From NCBI RefSeq assembly GCF_902806685.2, contig NC_048552.1, positions 9,761,662 through 9,825,661 of the forward strand: a stretch of 64,000 bases of DNA. The letters run 5' to 3'. The notes below the pieces were generated by a model. The model had not been told where the DNA came from and made no database searches. It worked only from the letters and a program-made list of their open reading frames with translations. This DNA is from Maniola hyperantus. Its lineage: Eukaryota > Arthropoda > Insecta > Lepidoptera > Nymphalidae. This document shows, one piece after another, positions 42,652-54,182 of this stretch (positions are counted from its first letter, which is position 1; every line of letters starts with the position of its first letter). The translations under genes were made by a program, and so were the position numbers.

Positions 42652-43105
42652 CAAGATGTGACAGGGCTCCAGCAGACTGGTCGGCGCGATGACTGGCGGT
42701 TCCGCTGTCGCCTGCCCACTCACCGCTAATGATAATATTATCTCGGAGAGCGATCTCGAATGTGTTATTTTGATTTGCAAATGGCTTTGGCTAATTAAAC
42801 GAGTTACGGTACTTCTTAATGTAATTTGACGGTGTCTTTTTGCGGTTGAAGAATGCTTGACCCTCGGGTGTAAGTTTATTTTATTTTATTTATTATTTTT
42901 ATTGAAAAGGTTCGCTAGCGATTTTTACAAAAATGATCTTAAATTACATAAAGTTAAATTACATGACGTTGTATGTAAAATCATTTGAAAGCAAACACTA
43001 GGTACATGCACATTCACACAATTTACAAGTTTTGACGTAAACGAAATTTCTTCACCGTCGTGGCCCGTGGTGTTTTTTTTTTTTACCTACGCGGCAGAAA
43101 ATATA
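42652..43105. other. Unassigned stretch
   Basis: 42660-42830 has balanced composition and no match elsewhere in the window. No exon borders with support. Confidence 0.35.
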
Positions 43106-43108
43106 TAG

Positions 43109-43251
43109 TACGCGGCCGAAAGTGATGAACATCGACTTTTAGAATGACATTTTTATTTTTGTAGAGCCTTGTCTCTATCACTCATACCCATATGACGCTT
43201 TGTCAGTTTCAGCGACCGAGACAGTGCTCTACAAAACCGCTAAAAAGCTAA
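43109..43251 (+). repeat. Family D MITE, right end missing
   Basis: TAGTACGCGGCCGAAAGTG, GTAGAGCCTTGTCTC and CGAGACAGTGCTCTACAAAA. Confidence 0.7.
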
Positions 43252-43559
43252 AAAAGGTAGGTAGGTATATTATCTTGTTACTAAACCAATGCAAATAAGT
43301 ACATTATTTTTTTACATTGTTGTAAAGTAGCTGACTGGTTATGTTTTTACATGCAATAAAGAAACCATAGTAGTTATAATGGCATGCAAATTAACCAGTC
43401 ACAATTCACAATCTAGTCACAAGACAATAAGTAAGTAAAATGCATCCATTATCATAACAATGGATACAATTGAATCATTATACAACATTATTATAATTAC
43501 AATAATTTATTTCAATCATTAAGTAAGACGGAATTTTTAGACTGTGTCAAAAATACTAT

Positions 43560-43860
43560 ATTATCTAAATATTAGTAGATATATGAAAAGAAAGGTCATG
43601 ACTCACTGACTGGGTCAGTAAAACCAGACTAGAAAGCTGAAATTTTGCACAGAGATACCTACTGTCCCCCGCCAACATTTTACGATTTTGTTTTCATACA
43701 AAACCTTGTATATGCGCACTCTTGAGCTTGAATTCTCTGCGGCTTTACATGATTAGCACGAACTAACTAACTAACTGAGAAAGACTAACCGAGAAACCAA
43801 AAGTTTGGTGCAAGTTGCAAGCACAGCTGTGCTTTGAGTGTAACTTTTAGCTTCAATAAA
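43560..43860 (+). repeat. Weak repeat, family O
   Basis: CATGACTCACTGACTGGGTCA and AGAAAGCTGAAATTTTGCAC recur, altered, near 56393-56450. Otherwise unassigned. Confidence 0.4.
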
Positions 43861-44072
43861 CGAGTTTACCTACCAGACTAAGGTTGCTTTTTCATCTGGA
43901 ATTCGAGAAAATTGCAAGAATGTGTGCAAGTAAAACCACTAGAATATAACCTAATTAATAGGATATAGGATTTTTATACCAATTCTAATAAAGCAATGAC
44001 GCTGCGCCTCCGCTCCACTCCACTCTCTAGGTACGCGTCTGATTTAAGAACAGTTTTTATCCTTTTATCTTT

Positions 44073-44289
44073 CACTAGTTGATGTCTGCGACTTCGTCCA
44101 CTTGGATTTAGATTTTTAAAAATCCCGTAGGAACTCTTAGATTTTCCGGAATAAAAAGTAGCCTATCTCACTCTCCAGGTCTTTATCTATACCCATGCAA
44201 AAAATCACGTCAATCCGTTGCACCGTTTTGACGTGACTGAAGGACAAACCAACAAACAAACACACTTTCGCATTTATAATAAGGGTAGG
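44073..44289 (+). repeat. Family A repeat, complete
   Basis: ACTAGTTGATGTCTGCGACTTC, CTCACTCTCCAGGTCTTTA, ATGCAAAAAATCACGTCA, GACAAACCAACAAACAAAC and CTTTCGCATTTATAATAAG. Confidence 0.8.
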
Positions 44290-44651
44290 TACTGATTAAC
44301 TCTTTATACCACACGATACAGATTACAATAGCCAATAGCCAATACGATATTTTGGAAGAATCGATTTCGTCCAATATCATCTCGCTCCCTCGAGATGATT
44401 CTCAACATCTAATGCAAGACACGGACCTAAGTTCAACTCCGCCAGTATATTGAGACATAAATTTTTCATTTCGCCCGTGGCCACTTGTGATAACCTACTT
44501 GACCAGTGTCTCCCGAGGGATGCATAAAGGACTTCTCCTGTATAAGGAATCGCATATTTCATAAACGCTCTTCGAGGTTTAGGGCCGTCGAGAATACAAT
44601 TTTATCGATACTAGGTATAGATATCGATGTTTTAAACATGTGATTATTATT

Positions 44652-44856
44652 AACTAGCTGATGACCGCGACTTCGTACGTGTGGATTTAGGTTTTTAAAA
44701 AGCCCGTAGGAACTTTTTGGTTTTACGGCATAAAAGTAGCCTATGTCACTCTCCAGGTCTTCAACTATATCCATGCAAAACATCACGTGGATCCGTTGCT
44801 CCGTTGCGACGTGACTGAAAGACAAAACACACTTTAGCATTTATTATACGTAGGGG
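44652..44856 (+). repeat. Family A repeat, short of the AACAAAC block
   Basis: ACTAGCTGATGACCGCGACTTC to CACACTTTAGCATTTATTAT. Confidence 0.75.
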
Positions 44857-45062
44857 ACTGATTTGTCAATTGATGAGCTAGAGAATTGTATTTCAAAATA
44901 GATAGGTGAGTAAATAGTGATTTATAGTAGGTAATAGTTCTAAATATATCTAATAATTATTCTTCTACTAGTTTAGTTAAAATTACATCAATTAGTTGCC
45001 CGAATCATTAATTTAGTAAAACTACGATGGGGCTGGCATATAGTTCACCTATAAAACCCCCT

Positions 45063-45297
45063 TATAATATCAGATATATAAGAGGAAAGGGTGACTTGAC
45101 TGACTGACTGATCTATCAACGCACAGCTCAAACTACTGGACGCTGGACTGGCTGAAATTTGACATGTAGATAGCTATTATGACGTAGTAGACATCCGCTA
45201 AGAAAGGATTTTTGAAAATAATTGAACCTCTAAGTGGGTGACATATGGGGTTTGAAATTTGCGTAGTCCACGCGGACGAAGTCGCGAGCATAAGCCA
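45063..45297 (-). repeat. Family B repeat, reverse
   Basis: TATATAAGAGGAAAGGGTG, GACTGACTGACTGATC and GTCCACGCGGACGAAGTCGC. Confidence 0.75.
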
Positions 45298-45689
45298 GAA
45301 TCAGATAAAAAAGCTCACTATCGTCATTATTATACGGCGCATCCCTAACCGAAGCCACTCTGTTCACACCCCCAATTTTTTTGTACGTCGCACAAAGGGC
45401 TGAAGGGCTACCGGACGGACACAATAATAAATATTTTGACGATAACACATAAATATTCCCGGTTTATGAATAACAAAACGGCAATGCCACGGCAAGGGTG
45501 GTAATTCCTTTCATTTTTATGGTCACTCCTTCCTTCTTATAAATCATGGGCTATTTATTAGGGAAAAGGGGTCTTGCGATTTTTCTCGGCACTTAAGGTA
45601 GATGGGAGTATTTTAGGAAAATGCGTTGTTTTGAAAAATGAACCTAATGTGCTTTTAAAAAATTTGTAATTAATTTTTTTCTTTAGTGT
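45298..45689. other. Unassigned stretch
   Basis: Nothing recognised. Confidence 0.35.
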
Positions 45690-45696
45690 AAATAAA

Positions 45697-46050
45697 AACC
45701 GGCCGAGTGCGAGTCAGGCTCGCGCAATGAGGGTTCCGTACTACAGTCGTATTTCTTCGACATTTTGCACGATCATTCAAAAACTATGATGCATAAAAAT
45801 AATTAAAAATCTGTTTTAGAATGTACAAGTGAAGACCTTTCATATGATACCCCACTTGATATAGTCACTCAGTCCGAAAGTTGAAAATACTAATTATTGG
45901 TTCATGACAACAATTTAATTTTTTTTGTGTGATCTAACCCTAAATTTACGGTTTTCAGATTTTCCCCCAAATGTCAGCTATAAGATCTACCTACCTGCCA
46001 AATTTCATGATTCCAGGTCAACGGGAAGTACCCTGTAGGTTTCTTGACAG

Positions 46051-46084
<34 letters not shown>

Positions 46085-46142
46085 AACAAAGTGATCCTAT
46101 AAGGGTTCAGTTTTTCCTTTTGAGGTACGGAACCCTAAAAAC
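45697..46142 (-). repeat. Family C repeat, complete, reverse
   Basis: AAACCGGCCGAGTGCGAG through TTTCATATGATACCCC, a (GACA)n tract, to AGGTACGGAACCCTAAAAA. Together with the 14767 copy it defines both family ends. Confidence 0.85.
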
Positions 46143-46349
46143 GAGTAGCTATTAGTTTTAAAAATACAAAATCTAGAATTAAGCAGAACTCACTACATAA
46201 GTAAAACGTTTTTACAGGCAAACGCCGATTTTCTTTTTCTTTTCTTTCTTCTTCTATTTCTTTCCAATTGTCCTCCCAAGTTGTTTTACCTGACCAACGT
46301 AGAGTAGGTACTGTCTACCTACTATAAGTCTAAGTAGGTATAATATACC

Positions 46350-46498
46350 TATAGTACGCGACATGTCGAGATGGCAATCGGGGAGGGAAATCACTCACGC
46401 TCGCCCGCACCGAGTTAACGCGGGGGCTATGCGGGTGTGCGGGGCGTCCTCTCGCCTCGTACCCCGATTGCCATTTCAACCTGTCGCGGACTGTACCT
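46350..46498. mobile_element. Family E foldback MITE
   Basis: ATAGTACGCGACATGTCGAG and ACCTGTCGCGGACTGTAC ends. Inner ATGGCAATCGGGG and CCCCGATTGCCAT are perfectly inverted. Confidence 0.8.
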
Positions 46499-46813
46499 AC
46501 CTACGCTGCGCTATTTCCATGCCGCATAGAAGTGGCGGTAAAGTCGCGTGCGCGTCAACTACGGCTGACTTGAAGTAATTTCCGGCTTTGTCACTAAGAC
46601 TGTACATTATATAATACCCACATATACCATAATCATACAAATTAGTAGTAGAATAGTTCTTAATAGTGAAAGAATAGAGGTTATTTTTCAATGACATTTT
46701 ACTCTGGTTGTTTGTGTTGTTCATTGTACAATGCACAATACGCTAAGATTAGATGCAGCTCGTGTGTAACAAGCTCAAGGATGTGCCCTATAGGTCAAAT
46801 GGTACCGTTTATA

Positions 46814-47207
46814 CAGGGTGTAACCAGAACGCTGGCACAAACGAAGACAGGTGATAGTATGTATCTACTGATGATTACCTACTGATATGATACCACAAAA
46901 AAACGTGAAAAAAAATAAATCTATAGTTTTGTAAAAGTTTACGATATAATATTGAAAATAAAACATCTGACTGACGCTAGAGGTCAACAAACGTTGCGTA
47001 AGTAGGCCACTCAGAGAGTAGAAACTCGGATCAGCGCCGCGTCGTAGGCGGGGTAATGAACCGAGTTTTGCGCGCTATACATTGCGGGTTTGAAAAATAC
47101 TAAATCACTAAAACTACAAAATGGAGCAAATGGTTATTGGTATTGGAATGTATTTAGGTATTATAACAATAACACTAAGTTTTTGCTAGCGTTCTGGTTA
47201 CACCCTG
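46814..47207. mobile_element. 394-bp MITE with TA target duplication (Tc1/mariner-type)
   Basis: Ends CAGGGTGTAACCAGAACGCT and AGCGTTCTGGTTACACCCTG are a perfect 20-bp inverted repeat, flanked by TA at 46812-46813 and 47208-47209. No transposase frame. TA flanks fit the Tc1/mariner superfamily. Confidence 0.8.
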
Positions 47208-47219
47208 TATTAAAACACT

Positions 47220-47285
47220 ATAGTGATGCCTGCGACTTCATCCGCGGGATAATTTCCGCAATGAAAAGTAGGTATCTAGCCTTAC
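47220..47285 (+). repeat. Family A fragment
   Basis: GTGATGCCTGCGACTTCATC, CGCGGGATAATTTCC and ATGAAAAGTAGG, with an internal deletion. Confidence 0.5.
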
Positions 47286-47400
47286 CTATCTGTTATTCAT
47301 GGTAAGTAGGTACAAGCTATCTCTATTCAACAGCCAAATCGCTTCAGTCGTGAAGAAGTAACAAACATTTAAACTTTCAGATTTTATAATACTTAGATAC

Positions 47401-47613
47401 TAGGTTATGCTTCCGACTTCGTCCGCGTGGACTACACAAATTTCAAACCCCCATTTCACCCCCTTAGGGGTTGAATTTTCAAAAATCCTTTTTTAGCGGA
47501 TGCCTACGTCATAATAGCTATCTGCGTGCCAAATTTCAGCCCGATCCGTCCAGTAGTTTGAGCTGTGCGTTGATAGATCAGTCAGTCAGTCACCTTTTCC
47601 TTTTATATATTTT
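47401..47613 (+). repeat. Family B repeat, complete
   Basis: TAGGTTATGCTTCCGACTTC, CCCCCTTAGGGGTTGAATTT, GCGGATGCCTACGTCATAAT, CAGTCAGTCAGTCACC and CTTTTCCTTTTATATATT. Confidence 0.8.
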
Positions 47614-48019
47614 ACATAAATATTAGGATTAGGATTTATAACAGTGATGAAAATAAAATATACTTATCTACAAAATCAAATAAATCTGGTTCACTAAGTT
47701 TTGAATTTATAGTGATATGAAAATACCCCTATTGAAAAATAGGCATCGAGGCAAAAACTCCTTACTTTGATGTCGGTTAAAATAAGTTTTATTAAATAGT
47801 AATACAAAGAATGCTCTCAAAATATAATTTTGAGATCAAAGATAGACAGCTGATTGAAAACACATTTGGGCGATTGACCTTTTTGCATGTAGTAGGGTCT
47901 AAAAAGGGCTACTTAGCGAAATTGGTCCTTTCATGTCCTGCTCTTTATGAAATTTTTGTAGGGTTCCGTAGGTCCGTTCCGTACGTTGAAAACAAGTCGA
48001 GTAAAATCTTTTACAATTT

Positions 48020-48315
48020 TTAAGGTTCCGTACCGCAAAAGATAAATAGGAATCCTTATAGGATCACTTTGTTGTCTGTCTATCTGTCGTGTCTGTCTCA
48101 AAACCAGGTTATAGGTCAGGTAGGTTATAGGGTACTTCCCGTTGACCTAGAATCATGAAATTTGGCAGGCAGGTATGTCTTATAGCACGAGTAAAGAAAT
48201 AAATCCGAAAACCGTGAATTTGTGGTTACATCACAAAAAATTTAAATGTGTTATTTTATAGGATGCTACGGACCCCTTTTGTGTGCGAGTCCGGCTCGCA
48301 CTTGGCTGGTTTTTT
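48020..48315 (+). repeat. Family C repeat with internal deletion
   Basis: TTTAAGGTTCCGTACCGC to GTGGTTACATCACAAAAAA, then jumps to GTGCGAGTCCGGCTCGCACTT and the terminal TGGCTGGTTTTT. The middle, including the CATATGA block, is missing. Confidence 0.75.
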
Positions 48316-48791
48316 ATATATTAATGTTGTACTGACTCCTTGACTCTGATATTAATTTTGTATGATATAGATGGGTGATTAAAAATTGTGGCATAATTGT
48401 AAATTAGCAACAAAATTAATTACGACAATGCATACCTACCATAATTACCATTGCGCTTACAAAGAAGCCTTTTCATAGCCAGCTCGTAAAACTTTTCAAG
48501 CTGATTAAGGGTGACCATCTCTTTATTTTAAAACGTGGGACACGAGAATAAATACGGTAATTGAAAAATAGCTCTCAATGCAGCCGAATTTTTGGTTAGT
48601 TTTTACATAATTTGCATATTTTAAGTTGATATAATTCGTATAACACTATAGCCAACTCTCTCATAGTTGTTATTATCTGGCATGTTTTTGGACTGGCATT
48701 ACTAACTTGTATAATAGAGAGCAAGCGCGTGACAGACCTTGGTTATTGCGTATTGTCCCCAATGCAGAGAGGAATGATCAGCGACTATGGA

Positions 48792-48973
48792 GTTTGGATC
48801 ATGGTGGCTTTGTGAGATAACAGGTGTGTACCTAATATAGGTGTAAAAAATCTCACGTCAAAGTATAAAGACTAACTTTTTTACATTTCTTCGGAATAGT
48901 ATTAGAAATCACGTCTGCATTGCCGGACACTGGAAATGCCCTGCCAGACGCCCTTAAAGTTTAAAAGTTTAAG
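48792..48973 (-). repeat. Family F repeat, copy 3
   Basis: GTTTGGATCATGGTGGCTTTG, AGATAACAGGTGTGTACC, ACGTCAAAGTATAAAGAC and CTTAAAGTTTAAAAGTTTAA. Confidence 0.7.
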
Positions 48974-50602
48974 GCAGGGGGTTGCAACGACGCATAACGC
49001 GACTGAATTTTTGGCAGTTTTTAAATAACTCACATGTGTGAAATTAGCACGCATCTACCTTCTTTGCTATTAGTAGCCACTCCCCTTGGCGTTTTCATTT
49101 CGGTATCTTCTTTAATATCTACTAGCTAGATTATCCCCGAGTGCTGGCTATGAATACTACACGGATGAAGTCGCAGGCAAAACCTAGTCAATTGAAATAA
49201 TCTTCAGCGAGCATAGTGCTAGATGCTTAGAAATGTCGAAAACGCTTTTGAATATCTAAGCGGAGTCTGGACATGTCCTAGAAAAACAGAACGCTTGGCA
49301 ACCGAAAGCTGATTAAAATTTTTTAACGAACCGCTCCAATTACAGCCATCACCAGTTTAAAAAGACACCCACTTCCATCTCAACTAGCCGCTCAAGGAGT
49401 CCTTGTTATATTGGATTTGTTTTACTGAACTCGGTTCAAAAGGGAGGGCGGGGCGAGCAAAAAGTGAGGATCAAAGTTTTCATTTTTTTAATGTCCGACG
49501 TCAATTATGATATTGTGATGTGAATATCGTCATTTGAGTTTGTTTAAATAACTTACCCACAACTTAGTGTCATAAATATTGAGTATTGTTTGCAGAAAAG
49601 TAAAAAAGCTACGTAAGTAACCAAAAATCTTTTTGGTTACTTACTTATAGGCCAACTTCACAGCCTCTTTAAATAGTAAGGTAGGTAATAAATTCATCAT
49701 TATTGTTTTAAATAGATCCGCGGCACTCGACTGTGTCTGTGCTGCCACATAATATTATCTAAGTAGATAATACCTTATAATAATTTTATTATTCTTACAG
49801 GTTTCATGTACACAGTGCTTGAGTAAATTTAGTAAATTATTTTTATCACCATATCTACAAAAAACTCAAAATTTCATAATTTGTAAATTAAAACCACTAA
49901 TTTTAGTTTTCGGCACTCAAGGTCGGACTCACTATTTTAAACATTAGCATGTCGGATCGCCTAACTTCTACACTTCAAAAATGCATTAGGTATTTATTAT
50001 CTTTTTCCTGATGAAAATAATTAAATAATGTTATACAAAAATCATCATCATCATCAACCGATGCTGGTGACGAATGCGGACAATGGACATAGATCGCTTG
50101 TAGGGACTTCCACAGTCCACACGCCACGGTCTTGAGACGGTCATTTACATATTTATATTCATGCGTTATTATACAAATGGCGCATGAATAAAAATAAAAT
50201 AATTAAATAGAAACCCGTTTTTTTCAGACCTTTTTTTTTTTAGTTCCGTCAGTTTATTCGAAGTGTAGCATAGCATTTAGTATATAAGTATAGTCGTATC
50301 AAATAGCTAATTTATTATTGTCATAATTAGCATGACACGTGCACCAGTTTCCTAATTAAAATGCTGATTATTAAAACTTCCACAAAACGTTCACTTCCAC
50401 ATTATATAATTATGCGCTAGCGATACAATACATTATGTACTAGTGAAGCGCGAATCGTCACAAATATTTGGATAGGTTCCGCACTTTTAATAAGATGTTT
50501 GTTAATGATATCATAACCACCGTATTCAAAAAAATTTTGGTTAGTTTTTTGTTAAAAGTTTAGTGAAAAACGTGAAACTGTGAAATGGCTATTGCCTCAT
50601 CT
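48974..50602. other. Unassigned stretch
   Basis: Short repeat stubs only: a CATCATCATCATCAACCG RTE-end patch at 50041-50145. No supported exon. Confidence 0.4.
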
Positions 50603-50719
50603 GGTGACAGAAGGGCTGGCTCAGTTTTTGCGCAACGGATCAGCCTGGCTGTCCAGCGCGGAAATGCAGTCAGTTATCTAGGCACCATTCCACGCGGGCA
50701 TGATTTGTATAGTAATTAG
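50603..50719 (+). pseudogene. LINE ORF2 C-terminal fragment
   Basis: Open to TAG at 50717-50719. Gly-Asp-Arg-Arg-Ala-Gly-Ser, then Gln-Arg-Ile-Ser-Leu-Ala-Val-Gln-Arg-Gly-Asn-Ala-Val and Leu-Gly-Thr-Ile-Pro. It is the same tail as on the minus strand at 16023-16200 but clearly diverged, so a different subfamily or an older copy. Confidence 0.65.
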
Positions 50720-50722
50720 ATA

Positions 50723-51785
50723 AGGCTAGCTTTAGGTTTTATTGTAATATTTTCATTAAAAACTACTTAGATAATTGATTAAAAAAAATTATTGACTTAA
50801 AATAATTTAACAATCATTATCGTTTCAATTGCAGCGCTTGCTAGAAACCTTCGGCTTCGGCCAAGAAAAAGTTCGGCCAGACACCACATTGAGGAAGCTT
50901 TCTAATAATATAGCCGCCTATAAGTAGATATGAGTTTTATACTAAGGCTTAAAAAATAAAAAGTTCGATAAACTCACTTCAACTTTGAGGAACTCCTATC
51001 AACTCTTTATTTTTTTCCAGTCTAATTGTAAATTATTAATTCTTATAATATACTCGTTGACCTGCCCCAGCTTCGCACGGGGAGCTTACGAGTAGGTATA
51101 CCTATATCACAGACAATTATTATTATAGTTTAAGAATGTATTATATTAGGATACTTATAACCCTTCCTCGTGAAATGTTCAGTGAGTCAGGATTTTTCTA
51201 TATACCCTATATATATTGATTTTTAAAATGGCTGAAACACATAGATAAACAGATGGCAGATGGCCTGGATGAAACTGTAAGGGTTTCTTATTTTACTATG
51301 GAACCCTAAAAATGAGGTGTGAATCAATGAATCGCATAGTGCATTGCGTGTGTTTTGGTCACGCAGCCGATGCTTACCTACTGACTGACTGTTCTAATTA
51401 TAACTAACAAATCACGTACCTATATAGTCTTATGCGACTCATTATTGGCTTTATTAGGTCCTAATATAGGTAACCTAACCTAACCTACCTACTCTTTAGA
51501 AGAAAACAGCATATCAACCTACCTATCTATTATCATATCTACCTACCACTTTTTTGTGCCTAATCGCATTGTTTTCGACTTCTCAAGATTTTTTAAAGTA
51601 CTTAATGTCTTGTGTCTCTAATTTAAAGTACCATAAAGTCCGTAATAAGTAATAACATTATTTTGATGATGCTTATCGGATGGCAATGTAACATGATTTA
51701 GTTACTACTTAGCTTATGGCAAAAAATCTATATTTCCAAAACCGATACGCCTGGAAGACTACATGAATTATTCATGCAGCTGAAT
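50723..51785. other. Unassigned stretch
   Basis: A CAGCTTCGCACGGGGAGCTT patch near 51068 looks like a repeat end. A few CCTAA/CCTACC units near 51470-51490 are too few for an insect telomeric array. Confidence 0.35.
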
Positions 51786-52083
51786 GCCCTCATCATCATG
51801 ATCAACCCATCGCCGGCTCACTGCAGAGCACGGGTCTCCTCCTGAGAAGGGTTTTGTTTTAGCCATAGTCTACCACTCTGGCCAAGTGCGGATTGGCAGA
51901 CTTCACACACATTTGAGAACATTATGGAGAACTTTCAGGCATGCTGGTTTCCTTCACCGTTAAAGCAAGTGATATTTAATTACTTAAAATGCACATAACT
52001 CCGAAAAGTTAGAGGTGCGTGCCCGGGATTGAACCCCCGACCTCCGATTAGGAGGCGGACGTCCTAAGGCTAACACCGCAATA
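51786..52083 (-). mobile_element. Metulj-like SINE, reverse, nearly full length
   Basis: On the minus strand: TAGGACGTCCGCCTCC, B-box GGTTCAATCCCGGGC, CGGAGTTATGTGC, GAAAGTTCTCCATAATG, CCGCACTTGGCC and GATGATGAGG. Confidence 0.8.
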
Positions 52084-52275
52084 TAATACCGCTGAATGCC
52101 CTATATGATCATATTATTGTCATAGACTGTGTGTATTACAGTCGAAAATAAAAATAGTACAATTAATTTTTAAATTACCTAATTCACTTTTAATCGCCGA
52201 TATAATTTTATGTTTCAAGTGTGTGCGGAGGACTACCTACTGAAACTGATATTATTTTATGAATGCTCAACTTTG

Positions 52276-52447
52276 TTCGTTTGATGTTTGTCCTTCAATC
52301 ACGTCGCAACATATCGACGTGATTTTTTTGCAAGGATAGCCAGTTAAAGACCCGCATATCAGGCCACTTTTCATCCCGGGAAATTTAAAAATCCCCATGG
52401 GATTTTCAAAAACCTAAAATAACGGAAACAAAATCCCGAGCATCATA
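52276..52447 (-). repeat. Family A repeat, reverse
   Basis: TTGTCCTTCAATCACGTCGCAA, ACTTTTCATCCCGGGAAATT and CCCATGGGATTTTCAAAAACC. Confidence 0.65.
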
Positions 52448-52734
52448 GATGATAACTTATTCAAATTAAGTTCTTTAATAAAAAATTAAGTAGGTATCTA
52501 AATTTAAAAATCTTCATTCATCAAATTATTGAAAACTTTATTTCTACAATTTGATGGATGAATTTCTAAAAAATATTTTTGATAAACGAGATCTTTTCTA
52601 AAAACTTTTTAAACTTACCTATGCCATGCTAGCACAATCCCACGTACCTACGCTACGCATAAATTTGATGTTTACCTTTTTTTGTAAAAACTGTATCTAA
52701 GTATTATTAATTAGTAGATCAAACCTCTCGTCAC

Positions 52735-52845
52735 GCTGGTGAATAGAAGCTCATTGACCAAATATGGTTTTTACCTCGATTGTCGCAGAGCGTGACAAAG
52801 TTGATGCGCTGTCGCATGCTTCAGTGCGCACGCTGCAAAAGAATA
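52735..52845 (+). repeat. Family H repeat, copy 1
   Basis: TTTTTACCTCGATTGTCGCAG, AGCGTGACAAAG and CAGTGCGCACGCTGC. A second copy is at 53565-53640. Confidence 0.55.
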
Positions 52846-53004
52846 ATAAACATTTAATTTAAACTATAATAAAAAGTAAAATGTGAGTATTGAAAGACAA
52901 AATTAACTATTTTTTAAAACTATATGAAACCTACAGCAGGCAAAATTTTACTGCGGGAACCATCCTACAGTTTCTAGATTTCCCATTTGGATGAAATTTC
53001 TTTC

Positions 53005-53168
53005 AAAAATTCCTACGATTTTCCATGATAAAAGTAGTCTGTGACACTCTCCGGTTCTTTAAACCCATGCAAAATTGTTGCGATGTGATTGAGGGACAGA
53101 CCAACAAACTAATAAACCAATAAACCAACAAACAAATTCACTTTCGCATTTATCTTAATATGGGTAGT
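53005..53168 (+). repeat. Family A repeat, 5' part degraded
   Basis: TAAAAGTAGTCTGTGACACTC, GATTGAGGGACAGACC and CACTTTCGCATTTATCTTAAT. Confidence 0.6.
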
Positions 53169-53564
53169 GAATGGGTAGTGATAAAACACAGTGTAAAACA
53201 CACTCAAGGTATCTAGGCATAGGATCCTGTGTGTTAGTACACAAACTCAATTATAAAGAAAATACTTGTTGGTATAACTTCATCGATAAGAGGTGTATAA
53301 CTGTATATTAACCATACTTTTCTGAAAATTTGCCTTTCATATTTTCTTAAATACCTATTTACCTACCTACCTATATAAAGTATTTGCACTAAATATGTAC
53401 TTTATCTGAAAAACTATGACAAATCAAGGTTTTGACAAAGGTATCATGATTATTATTATAGATAGGACTTGAAGGTCCTTGTAAGATAAAAATTAAACGA
53501 AAACAAATGGTTCAACTATATTGTGTTTTCGTCACGGTGCTAAGCAGCTGCCTTATTGGGCAAA

Positions 53565-53640
53565 TAAGCTTTTTACCTCAACTGTCACAGAGCGTGACAA
53601 ATCCTGCGCGCACGCCTCAGCGCGCACCCTGCGTCTTAAC
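53565..53640 (+). repeat. Family H repeat, copy 2
   Basis: TTTTTACCTCAACTGTCACAG, AGCGTGACAAATCC and CAGCGCGCACCCTGCG. Confidence 0.5.
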
Positions 53641-53683
53641 GACATTTACACTAACCAACCATTATAAATAGCTCATTATAAGA

Positions 53684-53989
53684 TGCCATACAATAATATG
53701 CGGAGAGGAAGACACCCCGAGACACGCGATTTTTGAGTGTCCCGCGTACGCGGATCTTAGAGAAGCAGCACAGGGAGCAAGTGACAGTGTCAACGCCCAA
53801 AATCTGGTAGCCCGTATGGTGTCAAGCGAGGATGAGTGGCACAGATACGGTCAGATGCTGAGAGCCATAATGATGAGAAGGGAAGATAGAGAAAAACAAG
53901 AAAAAAAGGAGAGAGAGCAACCAGAGGGCCAGCACGAAGTAATGTTACACGGTTCCGTGCTGATCTCGCAGAGGGGGAGGTCTTTTTAG
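53684..53989 (+). pseudogene. R1-clade LINE ORF2 C-terminal fragment
   Basis: Open frame ending at TAG 53987-53989. It begins with a zinc-binding motif Cys-x4-Cys-x7-His-x4-Cys (with Gly-Glu-Glu-Asp-Thr-Pro between), the motif found after the RT domain in R1/TRAS-type elements. Then Phe-Glu-Cys-Pro-Ala-Tyr, Asn-Leu-Val, Ser-Glu-Asp-Glu-Trp and a charged Arg/Glu/Lys tail. Everything upstream is missing. Confidence 0.75.
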
Positions 53990-54045
53990 TCCGTGCGAGT
54001 CGAACACACCCTGTCGATAGACAGAAGTCCATTAGGGATATTTCC

Positions 54046-54182
54046 TCCTCCCAGACAAAAAAAATGGCACTGGACAGACGACATCAAACGAGTCGAGCCT
54101 TTGGATTCAGGAGACCCAAGATCGCAAGGCGTTGTGGAAGTCACTACAAGAGACCTACATACAGCGCAGTGGCAGAAAATAA
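54046..54182 (+). pseudogene. RTE-like LINE ORF C-terminus, frameshifted
   Basis: One frame reads Trp-Thr-Asp-Asp-Ile-Lys-Arg-Val (about 54072-54098). A second frame then reads Leu-Trp-Ile-Gln-Glu-Thr-Gln-Asp-Arg and Leu-Trp-Lys-Ser-Leu-Gln-Glu-Thr-Tyr-Ile-Gln to TAA at 54180-54182. A single frame change near 54100 separates them. Confidence 0.65.

Noticed and set aside
51452..51490. Telomeric TTAGG/CCTAA repeat
   Set aside because: Only a few broken units. Similar GGTAGGTA words are scattered through the whole window.
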